Source: DATNNN01 sp035601815 (GTDB lineage Bacteria; Pseudomonadota; Alphaproteobacteria; Rhizobiales; Xanthobacteraceae). Taken from it: DNA of 51,288 nt. Shown piece by piece: positions 16,721 through 27,758 of this stretch (positions are counted from its first letter, which is position 1; each line of letters starts with the position of its first letter). The DNA lies in assembly GCA_035601815.1 (NCBI GenBank), contig DATNNN010000019.1, forward strand, positions 1-51,288, read 5' to 3'. The notes beneath the pieces were generated by a model. That model had not been told where the DNA came from, made no database searches, and saw only the letters and a list, made by a program, of their open reading frames with translations. The position numbers and the translations under genes are program-made.

Positions 16721-19426
16721 CTATTTCTTCTTGTCGAGGCTCTTGAGCCGGTAGAGCGCCTCCAGCGCCTCTTTCGGCGTGAGCGCGTCGGGATCGATGG
16801 CGGCGAGCGCCGCGGCGACGGGATCCGGCGCCGGCGCCGGCGCCAGCGGGCGGGCGGCGGTGAACAGCGGCAAGTCGCGGAGCGCCTTGCGCGCCGGCGC
16901 GCTGCGGTCGGCCGCTTCCAGCTCCGCCAGCACGACGCGGGCACGGTCGATGACCGAGGCAGGGAGTCCCGCGAGCTGCGCTACCTGGATGCCGTAGGAG
17001 CGGTCGGCGACGCCGCGCGTCACCTCGTGCAGGAACACCACCTCGCCGTGGAATTCCTTCACCCGCACGGTGGCGTTGACGAGCCGCTTCAGCTTGGCGG
17101 CGAGCGCGGTCAGCTCGTGGAAGTGCGTGGCGAACAGCGCGCGGCAGCGATTGACCTCGTGCAGGTGCTCGAGACTCGCCCAGGCGATCGACAGGCCGTC
17201 GAAGGTGGCGGTGCCGCGGCCGATCTCGTCGAGGATCACGAGCGAGCGAGCCGTCGCCTGATGCAGGATCGCCGCGGTCTCCACCATCTCCACCATGAAG
17301 GTGGAGCGGCCCCGCGCAAGATCGTCGGCGGCACCCACGCGGGAGAACAGACGGTCGACGACGCCGATCCTGGCGCGGCGCGCCGGCACGAAGGAGCCCA
17401 TCTGCGCCAGGATCGCGATCAGCGCGTTCTGGCGCAGAAAAGTGGACTTGCCCGCCATGTTGGGACCGGTGAGGAGCCAGACCCGGCCGGCGTTCTCGCC
17501 CTTCGGCGGCGACAGCTCGCAGCCATTGGCGACGAACGGCCCGCCGCTCCGGCGCAGCGCCGCCTCCACCACCGGGTGGCGGCCGCCCTCGATGACGAAA
17601 TCGAGCGACTTGTCGACCGCGGGCCGCGTCCAGGCTTCCGCCGCGGCGAGGCTCGCCAGCCCTGCCGCGACGTCGATCCGCGCCAGCGCCTGTGCCGCGG
17701 CTTCGATCTGCGCGGCGGATCCCACCACGATGCGCGCCAAGCGGTCGAAGATGGCGAGCTCGATTTCGAGCGCCCGCTCGCCGGCGCTGACGATCTTGGT
17801 TTCCAGGTCGGCAAGCTCGGCGGATGAGAAGCGCATGGCGCCAGCCATCGTCTGGCGGTGGTTGAAGACCTCGCGCCACGGATTGGCGAGAAGCCGCTCG
17901 CCGTGCTGGACCGGCACCTCGACGAAGTAGCCGATGACGTTGTTGTGGCGCACCTTGAGCGTGCGCACGCCGGTCTCCTCGGCGTAGCGCGCCTGCAGCC
18001 CGGCGATCACCTTGCGCGCCTCATCGCGGAGGCTCTGCGCCTCATCGAGGCCGCTGTCGTAGCCCGCGCGCACGAAGCCGCCCTCGCCGCGCGCGAGCGG
18101 CAGCTCGTCGCCGAGCATGTCGGCGAGCTCGTCGTGGAACGACGGCTTGATCGCCGTCAGCGATTTCACGGCGTCGGCAAGCTCGGCCGGCACCTTGCCG
18201 ACGAGCGACTTCGCGATGGCGGCGGCGATGGCCAACCCGTCGCGGATCGCGGCGAGGTCGCGCGGGCCGCCGCGACCGAGCGACAGGCGCGCCAGCGCGC
18301 GCGCGAGGTCCGGCACGGCCGCGAGCGCCGCGCGCAGCGTGTCGCAGGTGCGTGCGTCCGCGATCAGATGCTCCACCGCGTCCAGCCGCTCGGCGATCGC
18401 GTTCGGATCGACGAGCGGGCTCGCGAGCCGCCGCGCGAGCAGCCGCGCGCCCGCCGCCGTCACGCTCCGATCGATCACCGACAAGAGACTGCCCTCACTC
18501 TCGCCCGAGAGCGTGCGCACGAGCTCGAGGTTCGCGCGGGTCGCGGCGTCGATCATGAGCACGGTGCTCGCGGCCTCGCGCAGCGGCGGCGACAACGCCG
18601 GCCGCTGGCCGAGCTGCGTGCGCTCCACGTAGCCCACCGCGGCGGCGGCGGCGGTGAGCTCGAGGCGGCTGAAGGGGCCATAGGCGTCGGTGGTCGCCAC
18701 CTGAAAGAATGCGGCCAACCGCTGCTCGGCGGTGGCACCGTCGAACAGGTCTTTGGTCACCGCCGCGACGCCGGGAAGCTCCTGCCACAGCGCGCGCAAG
18801 TCGGGGTCGTCGTGCAGGCTCTGGGCGAGCACGATCTCGCCGGGCTCGACGCGGGCGATCTCCGCCGCGAGCCGCGCCCGCTCGACCTCGGCCACGTGAA
18901 ACTCGCCGGTGGAGATGTCGAGCCAGGCAAGCGCGAAAGCCGCCTCGCCTTCGCTGGCCGTTCGCGCCTGGGCGACCGCCATGAGCCAGTTGTTGCGCCG
19001 GGCGTCGAGCAGCGCGTCTTCGGTGAGCGTGCCGCGGGTGACGAGACGCACCACGTCGCGGCGCACCACCGCCTTCGCCCCGCGCTTCCTCGCCTCGGCC
19101 GGGTCCTCGAGCTGCTCGCACACCGCCACGCGGTGGCCGGCCGAGATGAGGCGATGTAGATATTCGTTCGCCCGGTGCACCGGCACGCCGCACATGGGGA
19201 TGTCGGCGCCCAGATGCTTGCCGCGCTTGGTCAGCACGATGCCGAGCGTACGCGAGGCGGCTTCGGCGTCCTCGAAGAACAGCTCGTAGAAGTCGCCCAT
19301 CCGGTAGAACAAGAGGCAATCCGGATTGGCGGCCTTGATCTCGATATATTGCTCCATCACCGGCGTGATGCGGCCGATTTCCTCGGCCACCGGCTGCGGC
19401 GCCTCTTTCTTGGGCTCCCCGTGCAT
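16721..19426 (-). CDS. mutS: DNA mismatch repair protein MutS
   Basis: MutS (901 aa) recognises base mismatches and recruits MutL. The mismatch-reading Phe-x-Glu is Phe46-Tyr-Glu48 in GDFYELFFEDA. The C-terminal ATPase has Walker A GPNMAGKST (near residue 654) and Walker B VILDEIGRGTATFDG (near 729). The full domain set, including the lever and clamp region, is present. The start at ATG 19426 lacks a clear ribosome site; the Met at residue 24 (MEQYIEIKA) is an alternative. MutS, maeB and glnD are common neighbours in Rhizobiales. Confidence 0.96.
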   Translation of the reverse strand: MHGEPKKEAPQPVAEEIGRITPVMEQYIEIKAANPDCLLFYRMGDFYELFFEDAEAASRTLGIVLTKRGKHLGADIPMCGVPVHRANEYLHRLISAGHRVAVCEQLEDPAEARKRGAKAVVRRDVVRLVTRGTLTEDALLDARRNNWLMAVAQARTASEGEAAFALAWLDISTGEFHVAEVERARLAAEIARVEPGEIVLAQSLHDDPDLRALWQELPGVAAVTKDLFDGATAEQRLAAFFQVATTDAYGPFSRLELTAAAAAVGYVERTQLGQRPALSPPLREAASTVLMIDAATRANLELVRTLSGESEGSLLSVIDRSVTAAGARLLARRLASPLVDPNAIAERLDAVEHLIADARTCDTLRAALAAVPDLARALARLSLGRGGPRDLAAIRDGLAIAAAIAKSLVGKVPAELADAVKSLTAIKPSFHDELADMLGDELPLARGEGGFVRAGYDSGLDEAQSLRDEARKVIAGLQARYAEETGVRTLKVRHNNVIGYFVEVPVQHGERLLANPWREVFNHRQTMAGAMRFSSAELADLETKIVSAGERALEIELAIFDRLARIVVGSAAQIEAAAQALARIDVAAGLASLAAAEAWTRPAVDKSLDFVIEGGRHPVVEAALRRSGGPFVANGCELSPPKGENAGRVWLLTGPNMAGKSTFLRQNALIAILAQMGSFVPARRARIGVVDRLFSRVGAADDLARGRSTFMVEMVETAAILHQATARSLVILDEIGRGTATFDGLSIAWASLEHLHEVNRCRALFATHFHELTALAAKLKRLVNATVRVKEFHGEVVFLHEVTRGVADRSYGIQVAQLAGLPASVIDRARVVLAELEAADRSAPARKALRDLPLFTAARPLAPAPAPDPVAAALAAIDPDALTPKEALEALYRLKSLDKKK

Positions 19427-19557
19427 TGGCGGACGCTAGCAGATGCCGAAGCCGCTTTCATGCCAGGCCCTGCCGCGCATAAGTCCTTGAGCCGAGTGGG
19501 GTTACTCCGCTAACGTCAATTTTTCGGGCCGCGTCAGTGGCGTGTGGAGAGCCGGGC

Positions 19558-21837
<2,280 letters not shown>

Positions 21838-21838
21838 G

Positions 21839-22831
21839 CTAGACCTTCAGCCCGTTGTCGCGGGCGAGATCGGCGAGCCGGCGCTCCGGCCGGGCGCCGA
21901 TGTGCGAGATCACTTCGGCGGCGGCGAGCGCGCCGAGGCGAAGCGAATCGACGTGCGGCAGCTTGCGGGCGAAGCCGTAGAGAAAGCCCGCCGCGAACAG
22001 GTCGCCGGCGCCGGTGGTGTCCACCACGCGATCGACGGGATAGGCCGGCACCGCCTCGCTGCCCGCGCCGGTCACCACCATCGCGCCCTTCTCGCTCCGC
22101 GTCACCACCGCAAGCTTGGCCTCGCCGCGCAATGCCGCGACGGCGGTGTCGAAGTCAGCGGTCTCATAGAGGCTGTGCAGCTCCGTTTCGTTGGCGAAGA
22201 GAAGATCGACCGTGCGCTCGCGAACGAGGGTGCGAAACTCGTCGCGCCAGCGATCGACGCAGAAGGCATCGGATAAAGTGAGCGCCACCGTGCGCTTGGC
22301 GTCGTGGGCGAGCTTGGCCGCGCGGCGGAAGGCTTCCTTGGCGTTCTGCGGGTCCCACAGATAGCCCTCGAGATACGTGATCGTTGCGGCGGCGATCTCG
22401 CTTTCCGCCACGTCCTCCGGCGCGAGATACTGGGCGGCGCCGAGATAGGTATTCATGGTGCGCTCGCCGTCGGGCGTCACCAGAATGTAGGAGCGCGCGG
22501 TCGACGGCCCGCCGCTCGCCGCGGGCGTGCGGAAGTCGACGCCGGCGCCGCGGATGTTGTGGGCGAAGGCCTTGCCGAACGGATCGTCCTTGACCTTGCC
22601 GATGAAAGCGGCGCGGCCGCCGAGGGAGGCGACGCCGACCGCGGTGTTTGCTGCCGAGCCGCCGGAGATCTCCACTGTCGAGCCCATGACGTCGTAGATC
22701 GTCTTGGCGCGGGCCTCGTCGATGAGCGACATCGATCCTTTGGCCATGCCGTGGCCGACCAGGAAATCGTCGTCGGCGCGCGCGAGCACGTCGACGATGG
22801 CGTTGCCGATGGCGATGACGTCGTAGGCCAC
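21839..22831 (-). CDS. PfkB-family carbohydrate/adenosine kinase
   Basis: A 330-aa ribokinase-fold kinase. The two PfkB signatures are visible: SGGSAANTAVGVASLGG near residue 57 and DTTGAGDLFAAGFLYG near residue 265, where Asp in GAGD is the catalytic base. The N-terminus VIAIGNAIVDVLA resembles the adenosine kinase branch common in alphaproteobacteria, so phosphorylation of adenosine to AMP is the most likely reaction, though sugar substrates are possible. The start is GTG 22831 with GGGGGAG seven bases upstream. It is convergent with maeB (one-base gap, no terminator) and divergent from trpS. Confidence 0.88.
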   Translation of the reverse strand: MAYDVIAIGNAIVDVLARADDDFLVGHGMAKGSMSLIDEARAKTIYDVMGSTVEISGGSAANTAVGVASLGGRAAFIGKVKDDPFGKAFAHNIRGAGVDFRTPAASGGPSTARSYILVTPDGERTMNTYLGAAQYLAPEDVAESEIAAATITYLEGYLWDPQNAKEAFRRAAKLAHDAKRTVALTLSDAFCVDRWRDEFRTLVRERTVDLLFANETELHSLYETADFDTAVAALRGEAKLAVVTRSEKGAMVVTGAGSEAVPAYPVDRVVDTTGAGDLFAAGFLYGFARKLPHVDSLRLGALAAAEVISHIGARPERRLADLARDNGLKV

Positions 22832-22957
22832 GAAATTCTCCCCCGCATGCGACGCGTGGCCCTAGCAAACGCGCGCACGCGCGGCAATGTTGGACGTCTG
22901 CCCCTTGCTTCGCGTTGCTTCGGCGTGGCATGACGCGGCGCATTTACGGAGGGCGGC

Positions 22958-23995
22958 ATGGCGGCGTTCCCACAACGCGTGTTCTCCGGTGTGCAGCCCA
23001 CCGGCAACCTGCACCTCGGCAACTACCTCGGCGCGATCAAGCGGTTCGTCGACCTGCAGGACAAGTACGACTGCATCTATTGCGTCGTCGACCTGCACGC
23101 GATCACCGTGTGGCAGGAGCCGGAGGAGCTCAAGCGCAACACCCGCGAGGTGACCGCCGCGTTTCTTGCCTGCGGCATCGATCCCAGGCGCCACATCGTC
23201 TTCAACCAAAGCCAAGTCGCCGAGCACGCCGAGTTGGGATGGATCTTCGCCTGCATCGCGCGCATGGGCTGGCTCAACCGCATGACGCAATTCAAGGAGA
23301 AGGCGGGAAAGGACCGGGAGAACGCCTCGGTCGGGCTCTACTCGTATCCGACCCTGATGTCGGCCGACATCCTTGCCTACCGCGCGACGCACGTGCCGGT
23401 CGGCGAGGACCAGAAGCAGCACCTGGAGCTCTGCCGCGACATCGCACAGAAATTCAACAGCGACTTCGCCGCGCGCATTGCGGCACTCGGCCATGGCGAC
23501 GCCTTCTTCCCGCTCACCGAGCCGATGATTTCCGGTCCGGCGACGCGGGTGATGTCGCTCCGCGACGGCACCAAGAAGATGTCGAAGTCGGATGCATCGG
23601 ACTATTCGCGCATCAACCTCACCGATAGCGCCGACGACATCGCTCAGAAGGTGCGCAAGGCGCGCACGGACCCAGAGCCCCTGCCCTCCGAAGACAGGGG
23701 CCTCGAAAAGCGGCCGGAAGCCGAGAACCTCGTCGGCATCTACGCGGCGCTCGCTGGTAGCACGCCGGCCGACGTGCTCAAGGAGTTCGGCGGCGCGCAG
23801 TTCTCGCGCTTCAAGGAGGCGCTGACGGAGCTTGCCGTCGCCAAGCTCGGCCCGATCGGCGCCGAGATGAAACGGCTCATGGCCGAGCCCGCCCATATCG
23901 ACGCGGTGCTCAACGACGGGAGCGCGCGGGCCCGCACCATGGCCGCCGAGACCATGCGCGGTGTGCGGGATATCGTCGGCTTCGTTCAGGGGTAA
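22958..23995 (+). CDS. trpS: Tryptophanyl-tRNA synthetase
   Basis: TrpRS (345 aa), a class I synthetase that charges tRNA-Trp. The HIGH-type motif is GNLHLGNYLGA (from residue 16) and the KMSKS loop is intact at residues 207-211. GVQPTGNLHLG and GLYSYPTLMSADIL are typical TrpRS segments. GGAGGGCGGC precedes ATG 22958. A Usp gene follows 9 bases after the stop and is probably co-transcribed. Confidence 0.97.
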   Translation: MAAFPQRVFSGVQPTGNLHLGNYLGAIKRFVDLQDKYDCIYCVVDLHAITVWQEPEELKRNTREVTAAFLACGIDPRRHIVFNQSQVAEHAELGWIFACIARMGWLNRMTQFKEKAGKDRENASVGLYSYPTLMSADILAYRATHVPVGEDQKQHLELCRDIAQKFNSDFAARIAALGHGDAFFPLTEPMISGPATRVMSLRDGTKKMSKSDASDYSRINLTDSADDIAQKVRKARTDPEPLPSEDRGLEKRPEAENLVGIYAALAGSTPADVLKEFGGAQFSRFKEALTELAVAKLGPIGAEMKRLMAEPAHIDAVLNDGSARARTMAAETMRGVRDIVGFVQG

Positions 23996-24004
23996 AATGT
24001 ACCC

Positions 24005-24502
24005 ATGAGCCCCAGGCGCAAGAGAGAAGAGACCGGCCCGGAGCGCAAGTTCCTCGTCATCATCGACGAGACCGCGGAATGCGACCGCGCCGTCTATTAC
24101 GCGGCCCGCCGCGCGGCGCGCACCGCCGGCAAGCTCGTCATGCTCGCCGTGGTGCCGGTCGCCGAATCGAACCAGCAGTGGCTCGGCGTCGGCGAGTTGA
24201 TGCGTGCCGAGGGCCGCGAGGACGCCGAGAAGCGCCTCGACCAATACGCCGCCCGCGCCCGTCACCTCGCCGGCATCGATCCGCAATGCGTGGTGCGCGA
24301 AGGCCAGAAGTCGGAAGAAATCCAGAAGCTCATCGAGGCGGACAAGGCAATCGCCGTTCTCGTGCTCGCCGCCGGCACCGGCAAGGAGGGCCCCGGGCCT
24401 CTCGTCACCTCGCTCGCCGGCGCCAGCGCCGGCCACTTTCCGATCCCGATCACGCTCGTGCCCGGGCATCTTTCCGACGCGCAGCTCGACGCCTTGTCCT
24501 GA
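24005..24502 (+). CDS. Universal stress protein family
   Basis: A 165-aa single-domain Usp-like protein: basic N-terminus, first strand KFLVIIDETAECDRAVYYAARRA, and a nucleotide-loop-like C-terminal region around LAAGTGKEGPGPL. The classical ATP-binding G-x2-G-x9-G(S/T) is only loosely matched. Cytoplasmic; role probably stress-related, exact function unknown. It follows trpS by nine bases. Confidence 0.75.
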   Translation: MSPRRKREETGPERKFLVIIDETAECDRAVYYAARRAARTAGKLVMLAVVPVAESNQQWLGVGELMRAEGREDAEKRLDQYAARARHLAGIDPQCVVREGQKSEEIQKLIEADKAIAVLVLAAGTGKEGPGPLVTSLAGASAGHFPIPITLVPGHLSDAQLDALS

Positions 24503-24530
24503 AACGCCTTCCGCGGCCTTTCATAAGCCT

Positions 24531-24558
24531 GGCTGAAGCCCTAGATTGAGGGCCAGCC
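24531..24558 (+). other. Hairpin ahead of the NifU-like gene
   Basis: GGCTG-aa-GCCCT, loop AGATTG, AGGGC-CAGCC: a 10-bp stem with a two-base bulge, between the Usp stop and the NifU-like start. There is no T-tract, so it may be a weak Usp terminator or a 5' leader element. Confidence 0.35.
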
Positions 24559-24595
24559 ACTAAATTACGGGAATCCGCCCGACAAAGAGCCGCCG

Positions 24596-25159
24596 ATGTT
24601 CATCCAGACCGAGACCACGCCGAATCCCGCCACGCTCAAGTTCATCCCCGGCCGCCCCGTGCTCGCCGAGGGCACGCTGGAGTTGCTCGATGCCGCGCAA
24701 GCCGGAAACTCGCCGCTCGCGGTGCGCCTGTTCGGCGTGCCGGGCGTCAGCGGCGTGTTCTTTGGCCAGGACTTCATCACCGTGACCAAGGCCGGCGGCG
24801 AGTGGGGCCATCTCAAGCCCGCGATCCTCGGCGCCATCATGGAGCACTTCCTCTCGGGCGACCCGCTGCTCCTCGACGAAACGGCCGCGACCGGCAGCGA
24901 CGCCGCCGACGAGTTCTTCGAGGAGAAGGACGCCGGCACCGTCGCCACCATTAAGGAGCTGATCGAGACCCGCGTGCGCCCGGCCGTCGCCAACGACGGC
25001 GGCGACATCACCTTCCGCGGCTTCCGCGAGGGCGTCGTCTACCTCAACATGAAGGGCTCGTGCGCCGGCTGCCCGTCGTCGACCATGACGCTGAAGAACG
25101 GCATCGAGAACCTCTTGCGCCACTTCGTGCCCGACGTGGTCGAGGTCCGCCCGGTCTGA
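24596..25159 (+). CDS. NifU-family iron-sulfur scaffold/carrier (Nfu type)
   Basis: Nfu-type protein (187 aa) that carries Fe-S clusters to apo-enzymes. The N-terminal Nfu_N domain (MFIQTETTPNPATLKFIPG) is joined to a C-terminal NifU domain whose cluster ligands are Cys156 and Cys159 in CAGC. This two-domain layout is widespread in alphaproteobacteria and mitochondria (NFU1). It is followed after 18 bases by tsaB. MiaB, an Fe-S enzyme, is encoded 2.6 kb downstream, but a direct link is not implied. Confidence 0.93.
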   Translation: MFIQTETTPNPATLKFIPGRPVLAEGTLELLDAAQAGNSPLAVRLFGVPGVSGVFFGQDFITVTKAGGEWGHLKPAILGAIMEHFLSGDPLLLDETAATGSDAADEFFEEKDAGTVATIKELIETRVRPAVANDGGDITFRGFREGVVYLNMKGSCAGCPSSTMTLKNGIENLLRHFVPDVVEVRPV

Positions 25160-25177
25160 TCGCGCGGCCGCGCGGCC

Positions 25178-25861
25178 ATGCGCATCCTTGCCATCGATAC
25201 CGCGCTCGACGCCTGCTCGGCCACCGTCTTCGACACCGAGCTCGACGTTCCGCTTGCGATCGAATCCCACGAGATCGGCCGCGGCCACGCCGAGGCGCTC
25301 TTGCCCATCGTCGAACGGGTGATGAACACCGCCGCGGTCGGCTTCGACACCATCGATCGCATCGCCGCCACGGTGGGGCCTGGCAGCTTCACCGGCTTGC
25401 GCGTCGGGCTCGCGGCGGCGCGCGGCTTCGCGCTCGCCTGCAACCGGCCGGCGGTCGGCATCACCACGCTCGCGGCGCTCACTGCTCCCTACATCGCCGA
25501 GAACGATTCCGTGCCGGTGGTGGCGGCGATCGACGCCAAGCACGGAAATCTTTATCTGCAGATGGTCGGCGCCGGCGGGCGCATGCTGGTGGCGCCGCGG
25601 GTGTCGAACCTGCGCGACGCGCTGCGCGCGGTGGCACTCGGGCCGGTGCGCGTGGTCGGCAATGCCGCCGCCATGCTCGCGGCGCACTGGCCGACGTCGC
25701 TGGTGAAGCCGCCGGTCCTGGTCGACCCGCGGCCGGCGCCGGACGTCACCTGGGTCGCCCGCCTCGGCGCCGCCGCCGATCCGTCCCGCGCCAGGCCGAA
25801 GCCGCTTTATCTCCGCCAGCCCGACGCCCGGCCGCAGGCGACGCAAATCCCTCGGCGATGA
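25178..25861 (+). CDS. tsaB: tRNA threonylcarbamoyladenosine synthesis protein TsaB
   Basis: TsaB (227 aa) is the non-catalytic ASKHA-fold partner of TsaD in making t6A37 of tRNAs that read ANN codons. The start MRILAIDTALDACSATV and the segment GPGSFTGLRVGLAAARG are diagnostic. It overlaps the next gene by four bases (ATGA), and the TsaB-RimI pairing is a common arrangement. Confidence 0.94.
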   Translation: MRILAIDTALDACSATVFDTELDVPLAIESHEIGRGHAEALLPIVERVMNTAAVGFDTIDRIAATVGPGSFTGLRVGLAAARGFALACNRPAVGITTLAALTAPYIAENDSVPVVAAIDAKHGNLYLQMVGAGGRMLVAPRVSNLRDALRAVALGPVRVVGNAAAMLAAHWPTSLVKPPVLVDPRPAPDVTWVARLGAAADPSRARPKPLYLRQPDARPQATQIPRR

Positions 25862-26346
25862 ACTTCTTATCGCGCCTGTTCCACCGCGCCGCACCCGCGC
25901 TCCTGGAAGCGCGGCCGCGCGATGCGGCGGCCCTTGCCGTCATCCACGCGCGCTCCTTCCGCCACGGCTGGAGCGAGGCGGAGTTCGAGCGGCTGTTGTC
26001 GGAGCGCACGACGCTCGGTCACGTGGCGCGCGCCGACGGCGGCCGTGGGGCGGCCATAGCCTTTATTCTCTCGCGCATCGTGCAGGACGAGGCGGAGATC
26101 CTCACCGTGGCGGTGGTGTCGGCGGAGCGCGGCCGCGGCCTTGCGCGGCGGCTTCTCGACACGCACCTTTCGCGCCTCGCGGCGCTCGACGTCCGCGAGG
26201 TATTTCTAGAGGTGGACGAAGGCAACGTCTCGGCGCTGCGGCTCTATCGCCGGGCGGGCTTCCGCGAGGTCGGGCGGCGCGACGGCTATTATCGCAAGCC
26301 CAGCGAGAACGCCACGGCGCTGGTGCTAGGCCGCGCGTTGCGCTGA
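25858..26346 (+). CDS. rimI: Ribosomal-protein-alanine N-acetyltransferase RimI
   Basis: GNAT-fold acetyltransferase (162 aa) that in the RimI family acetylates the N-terminus of ribosomal protein S18. The acetyl-CoA-binding motif is seen as VVSAERGRGLARRLLDTHLS, followed by VDEGNVSALRLYRRAGF. An N-terminal extension of about 20 residues precedes the domain. The start ATG 25858 overlaps the tsaB stop. Substrate assignment rests on family and neighbourhood. Confidence 0.9.
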   Translation: MNFLSRLFHRAAPALLEARPRDAAALAVIHARSFRHGWSEAEFERLLSERTTLGHVARADGGRGAAIAFILSRIVQDEAEILTVAVVSAERGRGLARRLLDTHLSRLAALDVREVFLEVDEGNVSALRLYRRAGFREVGRRDGYYRKPSENATALVLGRALR

Positions 26347-26407
26347 GACAATGGACTGGGCATCGGCCTGTTCGTAGAATGCGCGCCCGGACGCGAGGAA
26401 GACGAAA

Positions 26408-26839
26408 TTGAGCGCGTCGAAGCTTAACGCGATCGAACAGGCGTGCATCTCCCGCGGGCTGCGCATGACCGAGCAGCGGCGCGTCATCGCCCGCGTGCTC
26501 GGCGAGGCGCACGATCATCCCGACGTTGAGGAGCTCTACCGGCGCTGCGCCAAGGTCGACGACAAGATCTCGATCTCCACCGTCTACCGCACCGTGCGGC
26601 TGTTCGAGGACGCCGGCATCATCGAGAAGCACGACTTCCGCGCCGGGCGCGCGCGCTACGAGCCGGTGCCCGATACCCATCATGACCACCTGATCGACCT
26701 GCGCACCGGCAAGGTGATCGAGTTCCGCTCGGAGGAAATCGAGCGGCTGCAGGAGGAGATCGCCCGCCGGCTCGGCTTCCGGCTGGTCGACCACCGGCTC
26801 GAGCTCTATGCCGTGCCCAAGGACGATGAGGCGAGCTGA
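26408..26839 (+). CDS. Fur family metal regulator (Mur-like)
   Basis: A 143-aa Fur-superfamily repressor with an N-terminal winged helix (RMTEQRRVIARVL; ISISTVYRTVRLFED) and a metal-binding C-terminal half (DTHHDHLIDL). The two CxxC pairs of structural zinc in many Fur proteins are absent: where Fur has C-x2-C this protein has IDLRTGKVIEF. That pattern fits the alphaproteobacterial Fur/Mur group, which often responds to manganese. The start must be TTG 26408, preceded by GAGGAAG, because an upstream in-frame ATG is cut off by a stop. The acyltransferase gene begins directly after the stop. Confidence 0.9.
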   Translation: MSASKLNAIEQACISRGLRMTEQRRVIARVLGEAHDHPDVEELYRRCAKVDDKISISTVYRTVRLFEDAGIIEKHDFRAGRARYEPVPDTHHDHLIDLRTGKVIEFRSEEIERLQEEIARRLGFRLVDHRLELYAVPKDDEAS

Positions 26840-27676
26840 TTGCTGCGCTCCGCTTTCATTCTATCGGTGATGGTCGTGGCGGCCCTCGTCGGCGTGCCGC
26901 TGCAATGGCTGTCACTGAAGCTCGGTTTGCCGCTCAGGCGGCTGGTGCCGCTATGGTTCCACCGCATCGTGCTCGCGCTCCTCGGCGTCAAGGTGAAGAT
27001 ACGCGGCGTGCCGGCCGCCGAGCGACCGCTCTTGTTCGTCTCCAACCACGCCTCCTGGCTCGACATTCCGGTGCTGAGCTCGATCACGCCGCTCGTGTTC
27101 GTGGCGAAAAGCGAGATCGCCGGCTGGCCGCTGTTCGGATTGTTCGCCAAGCTGCAGCGCTCGGTGTTCGTCGACCGCGCGCGCCGGCACGCCACCGCCG
27201 AGGTCAACCGCGAGATCGCAAGCCGGCTCGCCAGTGGCGATCCCGTGGTGCTATTCGGCGAGGGCACGTCGAGCGACGGCAACCAGGTGCTGCCGTTCCG
27301 CTCGGCTCTGTTCGGCGCCATGCAGGAGGCGCTCGATGCGGGCGGCCGCGGCTACGTGCAGCCCATTTCCATCGCCTATACCCACCTGCATGGAGTGCCC
27401 ATGGGTCGGCAGCATCGGGCGGTGGCCGCGTGGTACGGCGACGCCGAGCTCCTGACGCATCTGGCGCGCGTCCTCCGTGAGGGCGCGATCGACGTGACGG
27501 TGAGCTTCGGACCGGCTCACGCGATTACTCCGGGGGCCGACCGCAAGCACCTCGCCCGCGCCACCGAGGCGGCGGTGCGCCGCATGACGGTGGCGGCACT
27601 GGCCGGCAAGCCTGAAATCGAGGCGCCGCAAGGACTTGAGGGCGAAGCCGTTCCCTTCCCGGTCGAATCCCGCTAA
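26840..27676 (+). CDS. 1-acyl-glycerol-3-phosphate acyltransferase-like protein (PlsC/OlsA)
   Basis: A 278-aa acyltransferase with an N-terminal membrane helix (about residues 4-22), the catalytic NHASWLD box (His70, Asp75) and the FGEGTSS substrate motif (Glu141). PlsC makes phosphatidic acid; in rhizobia close relatives (OlsA) acylate lyso-ornithine lipid. Sequence alone does not separate the two. The start TTG 26840 abuts the fur/mur stop with GAGGCGAGC upstream, so translation is probably coupled. ATG 26867 or nearby is a less likely start. Confidence 0.85.
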   Translation: MLRSAFILSVMVVAALVGVPLQWLSLKLGLPLRRLVPLWFHRIVLALLGVKVKIRGVPAAERPLLFVSNHASWLDIPVLSSITPLVFVAKSEIAGWPLFGLFAKLQRSVFVDRARRHATAEVNREIASRLASGDPVVLFGEGTSSDGNQVLPFRSALFGAMQEALDAGGRGYVQPISIAYTHLHGVPMGRQHRAVAAWYGDAELLTHLARVLREGAIDVTVSFGPAHAITPGADRKHLARATEAAVRRMTVAALAGKPEIEAPQGLEGEAVPFPVESR

Positions 27677-27758
27677 GAGGTGGGGCTCAAGCGAAACGCC
27701 GGGCGGTGACGCCCGCTCCTGCAACCGGCACGAGCGGCGGCCCCTGGCATGATGGGCG

